Shown in pieces: positions 52,088-61,025 of a stretch of 64,000 nt of DNA. The stretch comes from Allopusillimonas sp008369125 (lineage in GTDB: Bacteria; Pseudomonadota; Gammaproteobacteria; Burkholderiales; Burkholderiaceae_B). The notes beneath the pieces were generated by a model, which ran no database searches, had not been told where the DNA came from, and was given only the letters and a program-made list of their open reading frames with translations. The stretch is taken from assembly GCF_008369125.1 (NCBI RefSeq), contig NZ_VOAY01000001.1:1364001-1428000 (forward strand), given 5' to 3'. Each line of letters opens with the position of its first letter. Within the stretch, counting starts at the first letter, position 1. The position numbers and the translations under genes were made by a program.

Positions 52088-52460
52088 AGAAGAATTGGAT
52101 TTGTCAAATCAATGTAATATCAATCCAATTGCGGCAACTCATTAATTATTGCTTTAATATAACCGTATAACTAGTTGATAAATAATGATTTTATAAAAAT
52201 ATGAAAATTGATCGTAAATTACCCACTGAACCTCTAGAGCCGGTGGATAGCGCCTGTACGGTAAGTTATGCACAGAATTATCCACAGATTTTGTGGATAC
52301 CCTCTGGAAAGCTAGGAACCACGCCAATCTAGGTGTTTATTCAGCTGAAATTCAGGATTTTCGACGACCGCCTGTCGGTCGATTATAGTGTCGGCACGGC
52401 AACGTAAAAGGCTAAAATGCCCGCCATCCTTTGACACATTTCACGAGAGCGGAGAAAACC
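52088..52460. other. A+T-rich intergenic region between divergent xseA and exbB
   Basis: These 373 bases hold no gene. Bases about 52110-52215 are strongly A+T rich. A cluster of DnaA-box-like sites follows at 52266-52300. The promoters of xseA and exbB should both lie here. Confidence 0.6.
52266..52300. promoter_or_regulatory. Cluster of three DnaA-box-like 9-mers
   Basis: TTATGCACA (52266-52274), TTATCCACA (52278-52286, perfect consensus) and, on the other strand, GTATCCACA (52292-52300, one mismatch) lie within 35 bases beside an A+T-rich stretch. dnaA, dnaN and rpmH are not nearby, so this is unlikely to be the main origin. A DnaA-regulated promoter or titration site is possible. Confidence 0.45.
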
Positions 52461-53069
52461 TTGCTCGAGATCATTCACGCGGCCGGCTGGCCAGTCTGGC
52501 TGTTGATAACCACTTCAGTGCTATGCCTGGCCGTTATCATCGAACGCTTTTTATCACTGCGCGCCAGCGTGGTCTTCCCAGCCCGCTTGCCTGCGCAGGC
52601 CCTAGACATGCTACGCCAGGGCAAGCTGGGCGCTGAAGGCCTGGTCCGGCTTTCAGACCAGGCCCCGCTAGGGCACGTGCTGGCCGAAGTGCTGATGAAC
52701 CGCGACGAAAGCAATGACTATCGCGTGGCCGCCGCCGAAGACGCCGGTAAAGACGTTGCCTATCGGCTTAACCGCTACCTGCCAGCCCTGTCTACCATTG
52801 CCGTGGTAGCGCCGCTGCTGGGGCTATTTGGCACGGTTATTGGCATGATAGAGATTTTTGGTGCATATACCCCTGCCGGCGGAGACCCGTCACAACTGGC
52901 GAGCGGTATTTCGATTGCACTTTACAACACGGCGTTTGGCATTATTATTGCCATCCCTGCCCTTGTTTTCCATCGCTATTTTCGATCGCGCGTGGAGCAA
53001 TACCTGCATCGCATGGAGCGCGAGGCCAGCGCACTCAACCGCATTATTAACCGCGGGGCGCGGGCATGA
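52461..53069 (+). CDS. exbB: MotA/TolQ/ExbB-family proton channel protein
   Basis: This inner-membrane proton channel subunit works with the ExbD/TolR protein encoded next. It has three helices: GWPVWLLITTSVLCLAVIIE near the start, YLPALSTIAVVAPLLGLFGT and IALYNTAFGIIIAIPALVFH. The conserved signature region is PLLGLFGTVIGMIEIFGAY. TTG 52461 has GGAG 6 bases upstream and gives about 202 residues; ATG 52431 in the same frame would add 10. It is the first gene of an exbB-exbD-lpxK-trm112-kdsB run with 4-base overlaps. It may energise TonB receptors, such as the siderophore receptor in this window, or serve another envelope role. Confidence 0.9.
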   Translation: MLEIIHAAGWPVWLLITTSVLCLAVIIERFLSLRASVVFPARLPAQALDMLRQGKLGAEGLVRLSDQAPLGHVLAEVLMNRDESNDYRVAAAEDAGKDVAYRLNRYLPALSTIAVVAPLLGLFGTVIGMIEIFGAYTPAGGDPSQLASGISIALYNTAFGIIIAIPALVFHRYFRSRVEQYLHRMEREASALNRIINRGARA

Positions 53070-53476
53070 ACTTTCAGCGCCGGCGTTATGACGACGAGCC
53101 CGAGATCAATCTGATCCCGCTCATTGATGTGCTGCTGGTTATTTTAATTTTTCTGGCGGCCACCACATCGTTCACGCGCTTTAACCAGCTGCAGCTTGAT
53201 CTGCCCCAGGCCAGTGCCGACGCGCCAGATCCTCAGGCCATGCAGCTGGCAATCAGCCAGGAAGGCCTTTATGCGCTCAACGGCCAACTACTCTCGGCCA
53301 CTTCGGCCGAGGAAGTCGCTCGCGCCTTGCGAGCCGCCGCCGGCAGCAACGAAAAGGCCGTGCTCGTCATTAATGCCGACACCCTGACTAGCCACGGCTC
53401 AGTGGTGCGCGTAATGGAGGCGGCACGCCTGGCCGGCATTGCGCGCGTAAACTTTGCCACGCAGAACTCGCCGTGA
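53066..53476 (+). CDS. exbD: ExbD/TolR-family biopolymer transport protein
   Basis: This partner of the ExbB-type channel has 136 residues. One N-terminal helix contains the proton-accepting aspartate: EINLIPLIDVLLVILIFLAA (about residues 13-32). A small periplasmic domain of about 100 residues follows. It overlaps exbB (ATGA) and the lpxK start (GTGA). Confidence 0.93.
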   Translation: MNFQRRRYDDEPEINLIPLIDVLLVILIFLAATTSFTRFNQLQLDLPQASADAPDPQAMQLAISQEGLYALNGQLLSATSAEEVARALRAAAGSNEKAVLVINADTLTSHGSVVRVMEAARLAGIARVNFATQNSP

Positions 53477-54555
53477 GCATACAGGCCCGCTTACATGCCG
53501 CCATCCAGCACGCCTGGCAGCACAAAGGCCTGGTCAGTACACTGATGTTGCCGCTCTCCTGGGTAGCAACAGCCATCATCGCCCGCAAACAGCAGCGTTA
53601 CCAGCATCAGCCACAACACGTGCAGCAAAGCCGATTGCCGGTTATTGTCGTTGGCAACCTGTATGTGGGCGGTACCGGCAAAACACCCGTCGTGATCGCA
53701 TTGGCGCAAGCCTTGCAACAACGCGGCTGGAAACCGGGCATTGTCAGCCGCGGCTATGGCGTACGCCTTGGTGCCCAGGCCCGCACCGGCCAGGGCGCCC
53801 TCAAGGCCGATGAATATGGCGATGAGCCGGCGCTTATTGCACAGCAAACACAGGCGCCCATAGCCGTTCACCCGCGTCGGGCGCTTGCGCTGAAGGCGCT
53901 GGAACATAACTACCCGGACATCGACGTTGTCATTTCCGATGACGGCCTGCAGCACCTGGCATTGGGCCGGGACCTGGAAATCGTTGTGCAGGACGCACGA
54001 GGCGTAGGTAACGGCCGCGTTCTGCCAGCCGGGCCCCTACGCGAGCCCGCCAGTCGCCTTAGCGATGTTGACGTCATTATTACCAACCTGTCGCCAGGCC
54101 AGGAAGCGCCGCCAGCCGCAGCGGGCCCGGCATTGCAGATTACTATGCGTCTGGCACCCACACAGGTCACGCAATTGACAAGTGGGCGGCAAATACTTTG
54201 GGCCGACTGGCTCACCCAGTTTGGGCAAAACGCCGTGAGCGCGGTGGCGGCCATTGGTCAGCCTGAGCGTTTCTTCGCTATGCTGCGCCACCATGGCCTT
54301 ACCCTGGAGCAGACACTGGCGCTGCCCGACCATGACGCGTATGAGCATTCGCCATTTTCCGCCATGCCCGCTTCCTGCATTCTTATTACCGCCAAAGACG
54401 CCGTAAAGTGCGCACGCTTTGCCGATGAGCGACTTTGGGTCGTACACGCCGAGCCTGAATTTTCAGACACCAACTGGCTTTACTGGCTGCATCAACGCCT
54501 GAACCTACTGGCACCAAAAAAGGCCAACATGGCCGCCACGCCCTCAAGCGATTAA
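53473..54555 (+). CDS. lpxK: Tetraacyldisaccharide 4'-kinase (lipid A)
   Basis: LpxK phosphorylates the 4' position of the lipid A precursor at the inner membrane. An N-terminal hydrophobic helix (LMLPLSWVATAIIARK) precedes the P-loop VVGNLYVGGTGKTPVVIALA (about residues 55-74). DEPALIAQQ, VISDDGLQHLALGRDLEIVV and LPAGPLREPASRL follow. It has 360 residues and a GTG start overlapping the exbD stop. Neighbouring kdsB belongs to the same lipopolysaccharide pathway. Confidence 0.95.
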   Translation: MSIQARLHAAIQHAWQHKGLVSTLMLPLSWVATAIIARKQQRYQHQPQHVQQSRLPVIVVGNLYVGGTGKTPVVIALAQALQQRGWKPGIVSRGYGVRLGAQARTGQGALKADEYGDEPALIAQQTQAPIAVHPRRALALKALEHNYPDIDVVISDDGLQHLALGRDLEIVVQDARGVGNGRVLPAGPLREPASRLSDVDVIITNLSPGQEAPPAAAGPALQITMRLAPTQVTQLTSGRQILWADWLTQFGQNAVSAVAAIGQPERFFAMLRHHGLTLEQTLALPDHDAYEHSPFSAMPASCILITAKDAVKCARFADERLWVVHAEPEFSDTNWLYWLHQRLNLLAPKKANMAATPSSD

Positions 54556-54592
54556 ACTTTGGCATTTATCTGCCTGATTACTGGAGCCACGC

Positions 54593-55027
54593 ATGGAATC
54601 CCGCTTGCTCGAAATTCTGGTCTGCCCAACGTGCAAAGGCCCTCTGCGCTACGAGCGCGCCCAACAAGAACTGATCTGTCAGGCTGAACGTCTGGCGTAT
54701 CCGATCCGAGACGGCGTGCCAATTATGCTGCCTGACGAAGCACGATCTTTTACTGGCACAAGTTCGTCTGGCAACGCGAAGTCTGCAGCACCCGCGCCGG
54801 CGCACCACACGACCGATGCAGCGGCACCCTCACATGCAGGTCAACCTCCCGCCCCTGCCGACAAAGATGGTACACAAACCGGATCGGGCACAGCAACGCA
54901 ATCCAACAGCGATGAGAACACGCATGCCGGCAAATCGCCGTCATCGCCTGCCGACACCGCGCCTGAAACTCCGGCTTCAGATCAATCCACGAGCAACCAG
55001 CCAGCAGGCAAAAACGAGCAGCCATGA
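54593..55027 (+). CDS. Trm112-family protein with a long disordered tail
   Basis: The first ~60 residues are a Trm112/YcaR-type zinc-ribbon-like domain (LLEILVCPTCKGPLRYERAQ; YPIRDGVPIMLPDEAR), a family that activates methyltransferases in other organisms. In bacteria it is usually the whole protein. Here about 85 more residues follow, rich in Ala, Pro, Ser, Thr, Gln and Asp, without hydrophobic segments and probably unstructured. Only one CxxC pair is visible. It is the fourth gene of the exbB operon and overlaps kdsB by 4 bases, the standard lpxK-ycaR-kdsB order. Confidence 0.88.
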   Translation: MESRLLEILVCPTCKGPLRYERAQQELICQAERLAYPIRDGVPIMLPDEARSFTGTSSSGNAKSAAPAPAHHTTDAAAPSHAGQPPAPADKDGTQTGSGTATQSNSDENTHAGKSPSSPADTAPETPASDQSTSNQPAGKNEQP

Positions 55028-55788
55028 CGTTTATTGCCGTCATCCCTGCCCGCGCAAAATCCACGCGTCTGCCGGACAAACCGCTCAAAGACATTGGCGG
55101 TAAACCCATGGTGGTGAGAACAGCCGAACAGGCTGCACGTTCTGGTGCGAGCCGCGTTATTGTGGCCACCGACGACCATCGCGTCATGATTGCCGCACAA
55201 CTTCACGGCATTGAAACTATTCTGACGCGTGGCGACCATGCCACGGGCACAGATCGCCTGGCAGAAGTTGCGAGCCTGTTGACGCTGGCTCCCGACGACA
55301 TTGTTGTGAACGTTCAGGGCGACGAGCCGCTGATTGACCCTGCGCTGATCGACATGGTGGCTAAGCTGCTGCAAAGTGTGCCCGATGCCGCCATCGCCAC
55401 CTGTGCCTCGCCCATTACTGACGCAGACACCCTGTTCAACCCCAATGCCGTAAAAGTGGTCTGCACCCGTGACCGTCGCGCTCTTTATTTTTCGCGAGCA
55501 CCGATTCCATGGGCGCGCGACGCCCTGGCTGCCAAAGAGCACACGCTTGCCGCTGGCCTGCCTGCGCTGCACCACATTGGCCTTTATGCCTACCGCGCCT
55601 CGTTTCTGGCTAAGTTTCCGGTGCTTCCGGTAGGGCCGCTTGAAACCTTTGAAGCACTCGAACAGCTGCGCGCTCTGGAAAATGGCTACATCATTGCCGT
55701 AGAGGTTACTGACGCACCACCTGCGCCGGGTGTCGACACGCCCGAAGACCTTGAACGGGTGCGGGCTGCGTTCTTAAATCGGTTATAA
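55024..55788 (+). CDS. kdsB: 3-deoxy-manno-octulosonate cytidylyltransferase
   Basis: KdsB activates KDO as CMP-KDO for lipopolysaccharide inner-core assembly. The N-terminal nucleotide site is FIAVIPARAKSTRLPDKPL. GGKPMVVRTAEQA, VNVQGDEPLIDP (metal-binding Asp), KVVCTRDRRALYFSRAPIPW, HHIGLYAYRA and VDTPEDLERV follow. It has 254 residues. It ends the exbB-kdsB operon. Confidence 0.95.
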   Translation: MTFIAVIPARAKSTRLPDKPLKDIGGKPMVVRTAEQAARSGASRVIVATDDHRVMIAAQLHGIETILTRGDHATGTDRLAEVASLLTLAPDDIVVNVQGDEPLIDPALIDMVAKLLQSVPDAAIATCASPITDADTLFNPNAVKVVCTRDRRALYFSRAPIPWARDALAAKEHTLAAGLPALHHIGLYAYRASFLAKFPVLPVGPLETFEALEQLRALENGYIIAVEVTDAPPAPGVDTPEDLERVRAAFLNRL

Positions 55789-55845
55789 AGCCATGTCCCA
55801 CATGGTTTAGCGCGGTGGCCAGATCTGCATTGCTGCGTCGCGGCA

Positions 55846-55851
55846 TATAAT
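55846..55851 (+). promoter_or_regulatory. Possible -10 box for adk
   Basis: TATAAT lies about 36 bases before the adk start, in the short gap after kdsB. No good -35 box at the right spacing is visible. Confidence 0.35.
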
Positions 55852-55886
55852 CCGTTTTTATAAAATCAATCAATAGGAGAAACTTC

Positions 55887-56543
55887 ATGCGACTGATATT
55901 GCTCGGTCCTCCCGGTGCGGGAAAAGGCACCCAGGCAGCCTTTATTACACAAAAATTTGGTATCCCGCAGATCTCCACGGGCGACATGCTGCGCGCAGCC
56001 GTCAAGGCTCAGACGCCGCTGGGCATTGAAGCCAAAAAAATCATGGACGCTGGCGGCCTGGTTTCCGACGAAATCATCATTGGGCTGGTCAAAGACCGCC
56101 TTACACAACCCGATTGCGAGCAGGGCTACCTGTTTGACGGCTTCCCGCGCACAATTCCGCAGGCTGATGCCCTTAAAGAAGCCGGGATCAAGCTCGATTA
56201 CGTAATCGAAATTGTGGTGCCCGAAGAAAACATTATCGAACGAATGAGTGGCCGACGCGTGCACCCGGCAAGCGGGCGCAGTTACCACGTCAAGTTCAAC
56301 CCACCAAAGACGCCCGATGTTGACGACATAACCGGCGAACCGCTGGTGCAGCGCGACGACGACCTTGAAGAAACGGTTCGCAAACGCCTGACCGTTTATC
56401 GCGAGCAGACACGTCCGCTGGTTGACTACTACTCCGGCTGGGCCAACTCTGGCGACGCCGCCGCACCCGCCTACCGACAGCTTTCCGGTCTGGGTGCCGT
56501 CGATGAAATCCGCGAGCGCATACTCGAGGCGTTCAAAGCCTAA
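55887..56543 (+). CDS. adk: Adenylate kinase
   Basis: Adk interconverts ATP+AMP and 2 ADP. The P-loop is LLGPPGAGKGTQAAFI (about residues 4-19). FGIPQISTGDMLRAAV, DGFPRTIPQADAL and the LID region GRRVHPASGRSYHVKFNPPK follow; the LID has no zinc cysteines. It has 218 residues, long-LID type. AGGAGAAA precedes the ATG. Confidence 0.97.
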   Translation: MRLILLGPPGAGKGTQAAFITQKFGIPQISTGDMLRAAVKAQTPLGIEAKKIMDAGGLVSDEIIIGLVKDRLTQPDCEQGYLFDGFPRTIPQADALKEAGIKLDYVIEIVVPEENIIERMSGRRVHPASGRSYHVKFNPPKTPDVDDITGEPLVQRDDDLEETVRKRLTVYREQTRPLVDYYSGWANSGDAAAPAYRQLSGLGAVDEIRERILEAFKA

Positions 56544-56735
56544 GCACCTGACTTGTCTGCGGCAGGGCCTGGCCGGCAAGGTGTGCCGGGCCCTGTCGCA
56601 GACGATTCAATTCAGTACGTGCTGCAGGCAGCCGCCCACAGCCAGTTCAGTCACCCAGTGCCAGGCACTCGGTGTTGCTGAACTGGTCGGCGGCATGATT
56701 TGTTTTCCACCCATAAGAGGCTTTTAGAGACAGAC

Positions 56736-57494
56736 ATGGATATCAAAGATAAAGTATTTGTTATTACCGGCGGCGCATCGGGTTTAGGGGCAGGCACTGC
56801 CCGCATGCTAGTCGAAAACGGCGCTCGCGTTGTGCTTGCCGATGTTCAGGATGAAGCGGGCGAAAAGCTTGCCGCCGAACTGGGTCAAACCTTTGTGCAT
56901 TGCGACGTAACCGAAGAAGCCGACGGCCTGGCCGTTATTGCCGCAGCTCAAAAGGTTGGGCCGCTGTTTGGACTGATCAACTGCGCAGGCGTTGCACCTG
57001 CTACCCGTACCGTCGGCAAAAACGGCCCCCACCCGCTAGACCTGTTCAAGAAAGTGGTCATGATCAACCTGGTCGGCACGTTCAACATGACACGTCTGGC
57101 AGCCCAGGCCATGAGCGAGAACACGCCAGAATCTACCGGCGAACGCGGCGTCATCATCAACACAGCCTCTGTTGCCGCCTTTGATGGCCAGATCGGTCAG
57201 GCCGCCTATGCATCGTCCAAGGCAGGTGTTGCCGGCATGACGCTGCCTGTGGCGCGTGATCTGTCAAAGCTGGGCATTCGCTGCGTCACCATTGCTCCCG
57301 GCATTTTTGGCACACCCATGCTGTTTGGCATGCCCCAAGAAGTTCAGGACAGCCTGGCTGCCAGCGTGCCCTTCCCCTCACGCCTTGGTCGCCCCGACGA
57401 CTACGCCAAGCTGGTGCACAGCATCATCATCAATGAAATGCTCAATGGTGAAACGATTCGTCTGGATGGTGCCATCCGCATGGCGCCGAGATAA
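56736..57494 (+). CDS. Short-chain dehydrogenase (3-hydroxyacyl-CoA dehydrogenase type II-like)
   Basis: This NAD(P)-dependent SDR has 252 residues. The cofactor motif is VITGGASGLGAGTARMLVEN (about 9-28), then LADVQDEAGEKL, NCAGVAPA and the catalytic Ser region INTASVAAFDGQIGQ with YASSK (Tyr and Lys). PGIFGTPML is typical of the HSD17B10-like 3-hydroxyacyl-CoA dehydrogenases. ATG 56736 is preferred to the longer frame from 56700. It lies 12 bases before murJ, so the two may be co-transcribed. The exact substrate is inferred. Confidence 0.87.
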   Translation: MDIKDKVFVITGGASGLGAGTARMLVENGARVVLADVQDEAGEKLAAELGQTFVHCDVTEEADGLAVIAAAQKVGPLFGLINCAGVAPATRTVGKNGPHPLDLFKKVVMINLVGTFNMTRLAAQAMSENTPESTGERGVIINTASVAAFDGQIGQAAYASSKAGVAGMTLPVARDLSKLGIRCVTIAPGIFGTPMLFGMPQEVQDSLAASVPFPSRLGRPDDYAKLVHSIIINEMLNGETIRLDGAIRMAPR

Positions 57495-57506
57495 GCTGAC
57501 CATTTT

Positions 57507-59063
57507 ATGAGCTTGCTTCGTTCAGCGGCTACAGTCAGCAGTTTTACGCTGATTTCACGTATAACCGGCCTGGTTCGCGATGTGCTCATTGCGAGCACGT
57601 TTGGCGCAGGGCCGCTGACCGACGCATTTTGGGTGGCTTTCCGCATACCCAACCTGCTGCGTCGCCTGTTTGCCGAAGGCGCATTTGCGCAGGCGTTTGT
57701 GCCCATATTGGGCGAGGCGCGCAATACCCGCAGCGCCAGCGATGTACAAATTTTGCTCGATCGGGTGGCGCTACTGCTTACCGTTGCGCTAATGATTGTC
57801 ACCGCGCTGGGCATGCTGGCTTCTCCATGGGTGGTAAGCGCCATGGCCAGCGGCATGCGAACTGCCGCACGCCAAACAGAGTTTGAAGCCGCCGTGTGGA
57901 TGACTAGGTTGATGTTTCCGTACATCATCTGCATGTCGCTTGTGGCGTTTGCCTCGGGCGTGCTCAATACCTGGAGTCGTTTTGCCGTACCGGCGCTTAC
58001 GCCCGTGCTGCTCAACCTGTCCATGATCGCGGCCGCCCTCTTTCTGGTCAACTACTTTGACACCCCCATTTACGCGCTGGCAGTGGGCGTGATGATAGGC
58101 GGAACCCTGCAACTAGTGGTGCAGTGGTCGGCGCTGGCCAAACTAAAACTGCTTCCGCGCTATTCGCTGCGCGTGGGGCAGGCATGGCAAGACCCCTTCG
58201 TGCAACGCATACTGCGCCAAATGATGCCCGCCATTCTGGGTGTCTCGGTTGCTCAGATTTCACTATTGATCAACACCAATATTGCAACCTGGCTGACACC
58301 AGGCAGCGTAACCTGGCTGTCGTTTGCCGACAGGCTGATGGAGTTTCCTACTGCATTGCTGGGGGTGGCGTTGGGCACTGTTTTACTGCCCACGCTTTCC
58401 GCTGCACATGCCAGGCAAGATCATGCCGGCTATAACGCGTTGCTAGACTGGGGCCTGCGCATGGTGTTTCTGCTGGGGCTGCCGGCAGCGCTGGGCCTGG
58501 CCATGCTTTCTGACGGGCTGGTGGCCACGCTGTTCAATTACGGGGCCTTTAGCGCGCATGATGTCATGCAAACCCGTATAGCCGTTATGGCATATTCAAC
58601 CGGCCTTATTGGGCTGCTGGCCATCAAAATACTGGGCCCGGGCTTTTACGCCAAGCAAGATATACGCACTCCCGTCAAAATCGCCATATTCGTGCTCATA
58701 CTGACGCAAGCGTTTAACCTCATTTTTGTACCCATTTTTGCGCATGCGGGTTTGGCGCTTTCCATCGGGCTGGGCGCCATCACCAACGCCCTATTCCTCG
58801 TCGTAATGCTGCGTCGACGTGGCATGTATACGCCCAGGCCAGGCTGGCTACGCTTTGGGCTGCGCATTGTGCCTGCACTGGCAGGCTTGGCTGGTTTGCT
58901 GTGGTATGTGGGGCAAACGCTAAACTGGGTAGCGCTTGGCGCTCACCCCGGACAAAGAGCGTTATGGCTGGCAGCAGTGATGCTTGCCTGCCTCGTTACC
59001 TACTTCAGCCTGCTGTTTATATGTGGGTTTAGGCCGATTGACTTTACACGACGGGCCAAATAA
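57507..59063 (+). CDS. murJ: Lipid II flippase MurJ (MviN)
   Basis: MurJ moves lipid II across the inner membrane for peptidoglycan synthesis. It has 518 residues and about 14 helices. The N-terminal SSFTLISRITGLVRD-type sequence (VSSFTLISRITGLVRDVLIA) with FGAGPLTDAFWVAFRIPNLL then RRLFAEGAFAQAFVP is the family hallmark. Its stop codon falls inside the rpsT promoter. Confidence 0.95.
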   Translation: MSLLRSAATVSSFTLISRITGLVRDVLIASTFGAGPLTDAFWVAFRIPNLLRRLFAEGAFAQAFVPILGEARNTRSASDVQILLDRVALLLTVALMIVTALGMLASPWVVSAMASGMRTAARQTEFEAAVWMTRLMFPYIICMSLVAFASGVLNTWSRFAVPALTPVLLNLSMIAAALFLVNYFDTPIYALAVGVMIGGTLQLVVQWSALAKLKLLPRYSLRVGQAWQDPFVQRILRQMMPAILGVSVAQISLLINTNIATWLTPGSVTWLSFADRLMEFPTALLGVALGTVLLPTLSAAHARQDHAGYNALLDWGLRMVFLLGLPAALGLAMLSDGLVATLFNYGAFSAHDVMQTRIAVMAYSTGLIGLLAIKILGPGFYAKQDIRTPVKIAIFVLILTQAFNLIFVPIFAHAGLALSIGLGAITNALFLVVMLRRRGMYTPRPGWLRFGLRIVPALAGLAGLLWYVGQTLNWVALGAHPGQRALWLAAVMLACLVTYFSLLFICGFRPIDFTRRAK

Positions 59064-59071
59064 TTTAGAAT
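59043..59071 (+). promoter_or_regulatory. Sigma70-type promoter for rpsT
   Basis: The -35 box TTTACA (59043-59048), a 17-base spacer and the -10 box TAGAAT (59066-59071) give good spacing. The start of rpsT is about 47 bases downstream. The promoter overlaps the end of murJ. Confidence 0.65.
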
Positions 59072-59117
59072 AGCGGTCTTTGCCGAACAAACCTTACTAA
59101 TACGGATTACCTAATAA

Positions 59118-59381
59118 ATGGCCAATACCGCCCAAGCCCGTAAGCGCGCGCGCCAATCGGTGCAGCTTAACAAGCACAATTCCAGCCTGCGCTCCATGCT
59201 GCGCACTTCGATCAAGCGCGTTCGCCAGGCTATTGAAGCCGGTGACAAAGAAGCTGCTACTGACGTGTTGCGTAAAACCACCAGCGTCATTGATCGCATT
59301 GCCGACAAAAACATCATTCACAAAAACAAGGCGGCTCGCCATAAAAGCCGTCTTGCTGCTGCAGTCAAAGCAATAGCCTAA
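59118..59381 (+). CDS. rpsT: 30S ribosomal protein S20
   Basis: S20 is a small, basic, helical protein that binds the 5' domain of 16S rRNA. It has 87 residues, with ANTAQARKRARQSVQLNKHN at the N-terminus and NIIHKNKAARHKSRL near the end, as in other S20 proteins. It is a single-gene unit between its own promoter and terminator. Confidence 0.97.
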   Translation: MANTAQARKRARQSVQLNKHNSSLRSMLRTSIKRVRQAIEAGDKEAATDVLRKTTSVIDRIADKNIIHKNKAARHKSRLAAAVKAIA

Positions 59382-59441
59382 GATTGCTGTAACGGTTTGA
59401 TCGGCAAGGTTGCACGCTGGCCTCTTGCCGGCGAATAAAAA

Positions 59442-59470
59442 CAGGACGCTCTAGCGTCCTGTTTTTTTTT
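59442..59470 (+). terminator. Rho-independent terminator after rpsT
   Basis: CAGGACGCT and AGCGTCCTG pair perfectly and are followed by a run of nine Ts. It lies 61 bases after the rpsT stop. Confidence 0.93.
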
Positions 59471-59531
59471 GGTAATGCGTTAAGCTAAGGTATAGTCTTT
59501 AAGAAGACAACCCCATCCATTACCAAGAACC

Positions 59532-60491
59532 ATGACCAATAAAAAACCAACACTTATCCAACTTGCGGCGATTGTCCACGCCGATACTGAAGCAAAACTC
59601 GCAAAACATTACAACGTCGTTCAGCTCAAAAATGGGTCTGACAATGACGCCGCTATCGCTGCCGTGCGCGACGAGGCTGTGGTAATGGTTACCAGTGCCA
59701 CTCAATCTACACCGGCCGACCTTATTGACCAGTTCCCAAACCTGCGGGCTATCTGCAGCTTTGGTGTAGGGTATGACTCCATAGACGTAAAACACGCCCA
59801 GCAAAAAGGCATACAGGTCAGCAATACCCCTGACGTGCTAGACGACTGTGTGGCCGACCACGCCTTTGGCTTGTTGCTGGCTACGGCCCGGAACCTTGGC
59901 TATGCAGATCGCTACGTACGCGACAACCTGTGGGGTTCTGGCACACGCTTTCCGCTGGGGGTAAAGGTTAGCCACAAGAAACTGGGTATTGTTGGCCTGG
60001 GCCGCATAGGCCTGGCCATTGCCCAGCGCGCGGCGGGCTTTGACATGGAGATCCGCTACCATAACCGCAAGCCACGCAACGACACCAAGCTGGGCTACGA
60101 GCCCTCGCTTCATGAACTCGCGCAGTGGGCTGACTTTCTTGTTATTGCCACGGTAGGCGGCCCGACCACCCGCGGGCTAATTGACGCCAAAGTGCTCAAA
60201 GCACTAGGCCCTAAAGGCATTCTCATCAATATTTCGCGCGGTTCCGTCATTGACGAAGCCGCATTGGTGCAGGCATTGCAAGATGGCGTAGTGGGCGGCG
60301 CAGGCCTTGACGTTTATGAAGAAGAGCCCAAAGTACCCGACGCGCTTAAAACCATGGATAACGTGCTGCTGGCACCCCACATTGCCAGCGCGACGGTCGA
60401 AACGCGCATCGCCATGGCAGAACTGGTGTTCGATAACGTCGATGCCTATGCCACAACAGGCAAAGTAAAAACGCCGATACCGACGCTATAA
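59532..60491 (+). CDS. D-isomer-specific 2-hydroxyacid dehydrogenase (GhrB/hydroxypyruvate reductase-like)
   Basis: This NAD(P)H-dependent enzyme reduces 2-oxoacids such as glyoxylate or hydroxypyruvate. It has 319 residues. The coenzyme motif is LGIVGLGRIGLAIAQRAAGF. ICSFGVGYDSIDV, NISRGSVIDEAALVQAL (catalytic Arg), DVYEEEPKVPDAL (Glu) and LAPHIASATVETR (His) complete the active site. It stands alone between rpsT and the minus-strand DUF3579 gene. The natural substrate is not certain. Confidence 0.9.
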   Translation: MTNKKPTLIQLAAIVHADTEAKLAKHYNVVQLKNGSDNDAAIAAVRDEAVVMVTSATQSTPADLIDQFPNLRAICSFGVGYDSIDVKHAQQKGIQVSNTPDVLDDCVADHAFGLLLATARNLGYADRYVRDNLWGSGTRFPLGVKVSHKKLGIVGLGRIGLAIAQRAAGFDMEIRYHNRKPRNDTKLGYEPSLHELAQWADFLVIATVGGPTTRGLIDAKVLKALGPKGILINISRGSVIDEAALVQALQDGVVGGAGLDVYEEEPKVPDALKTMDNVLLAPHIASATVETRIAMAELVFDNVDAYATTGKVKTPIPTL

Positions 60492-60523
60492 GCCTGAAAA
60501 CGGGCTATAAGCGTAAAACCGCC

Positions 60524-60835
60524 TCAGGCCGAAGACGACTGTAGTTGCAACTGCTGCTCTGAGGTCTGCAGGTGGTTGTCTGTGGCAAAGTCACAGACAA
60601 ACTTCCACGCCAGAGGCTCAAGCTCGCGCAAGCGGGCATCGACGACAACGCAGCGTATGCCATCGACAAGCATCGGCACAACATACGGGGAATACGTCAG
60701 GTGGTCAGCGATCGAACCTGCGGGCCTGAACTGGGACATTACGCCAGCAAGACGCTCAGCCCAATCGCTTGGGCGAAAACGCTGGCCCTCTTTTGTGAGG
60801 CCGTGAATCACCAACTGCTGTACACACTGTGTCAT
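60524..60835 (-). CDS. DUF3579 domain-containing protein
   Basis: This small conserved betaproteobacterial protein is of unknown function. It has 103 residues from ATG 60835 (GGAAG just upstream); the frame extends upstream to 60901 without family-like sequence. Recognisable parts are IHGLTKEGQRFRPSDWAERL and SPYVVPMLVDGIRCVVVDAR then LRELEPLAWKFV, followed by a Gln/Ser-rich tail. It is divergent from argF, a conserved neighbour. No catalytic residues are known. Confidence 0.82.
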   Translation of the reverse strand: MTQCVQQLVIHGLTKEGQRFRPSDWAERLAGVMSQFRPAGSIADHLTYSPYVVPMLVDGIRCVVVDARLRELEPLAWKFVCDFATDNHLQTSEQQLQLQSSSA

Positions 60836-61025
60836 AAACTTCCAGGAACAAATAACCGCCCTTTTGAGGCGCCCGGGGTTTTTGCAGCAACAGGCACGCA
60901 CTGGAGAAGGCTACCGGCTGCTGTATCAGACACCCCGCGCCGTGGATTGTAATCTATCGCCACGCCGGATGCTGGCCGAACTCTACCGCGACAGGGTAAG
61001 ATTAGCCTTTTACTCAGGGTAACTT

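Noticed and set aside
60572..60952. Plus-strand frame opposite the DUF3579 gene
   Set aside because: The minus-strand DUF3579 sequence is recognisable and has a ribosome site, while this frame has neither.
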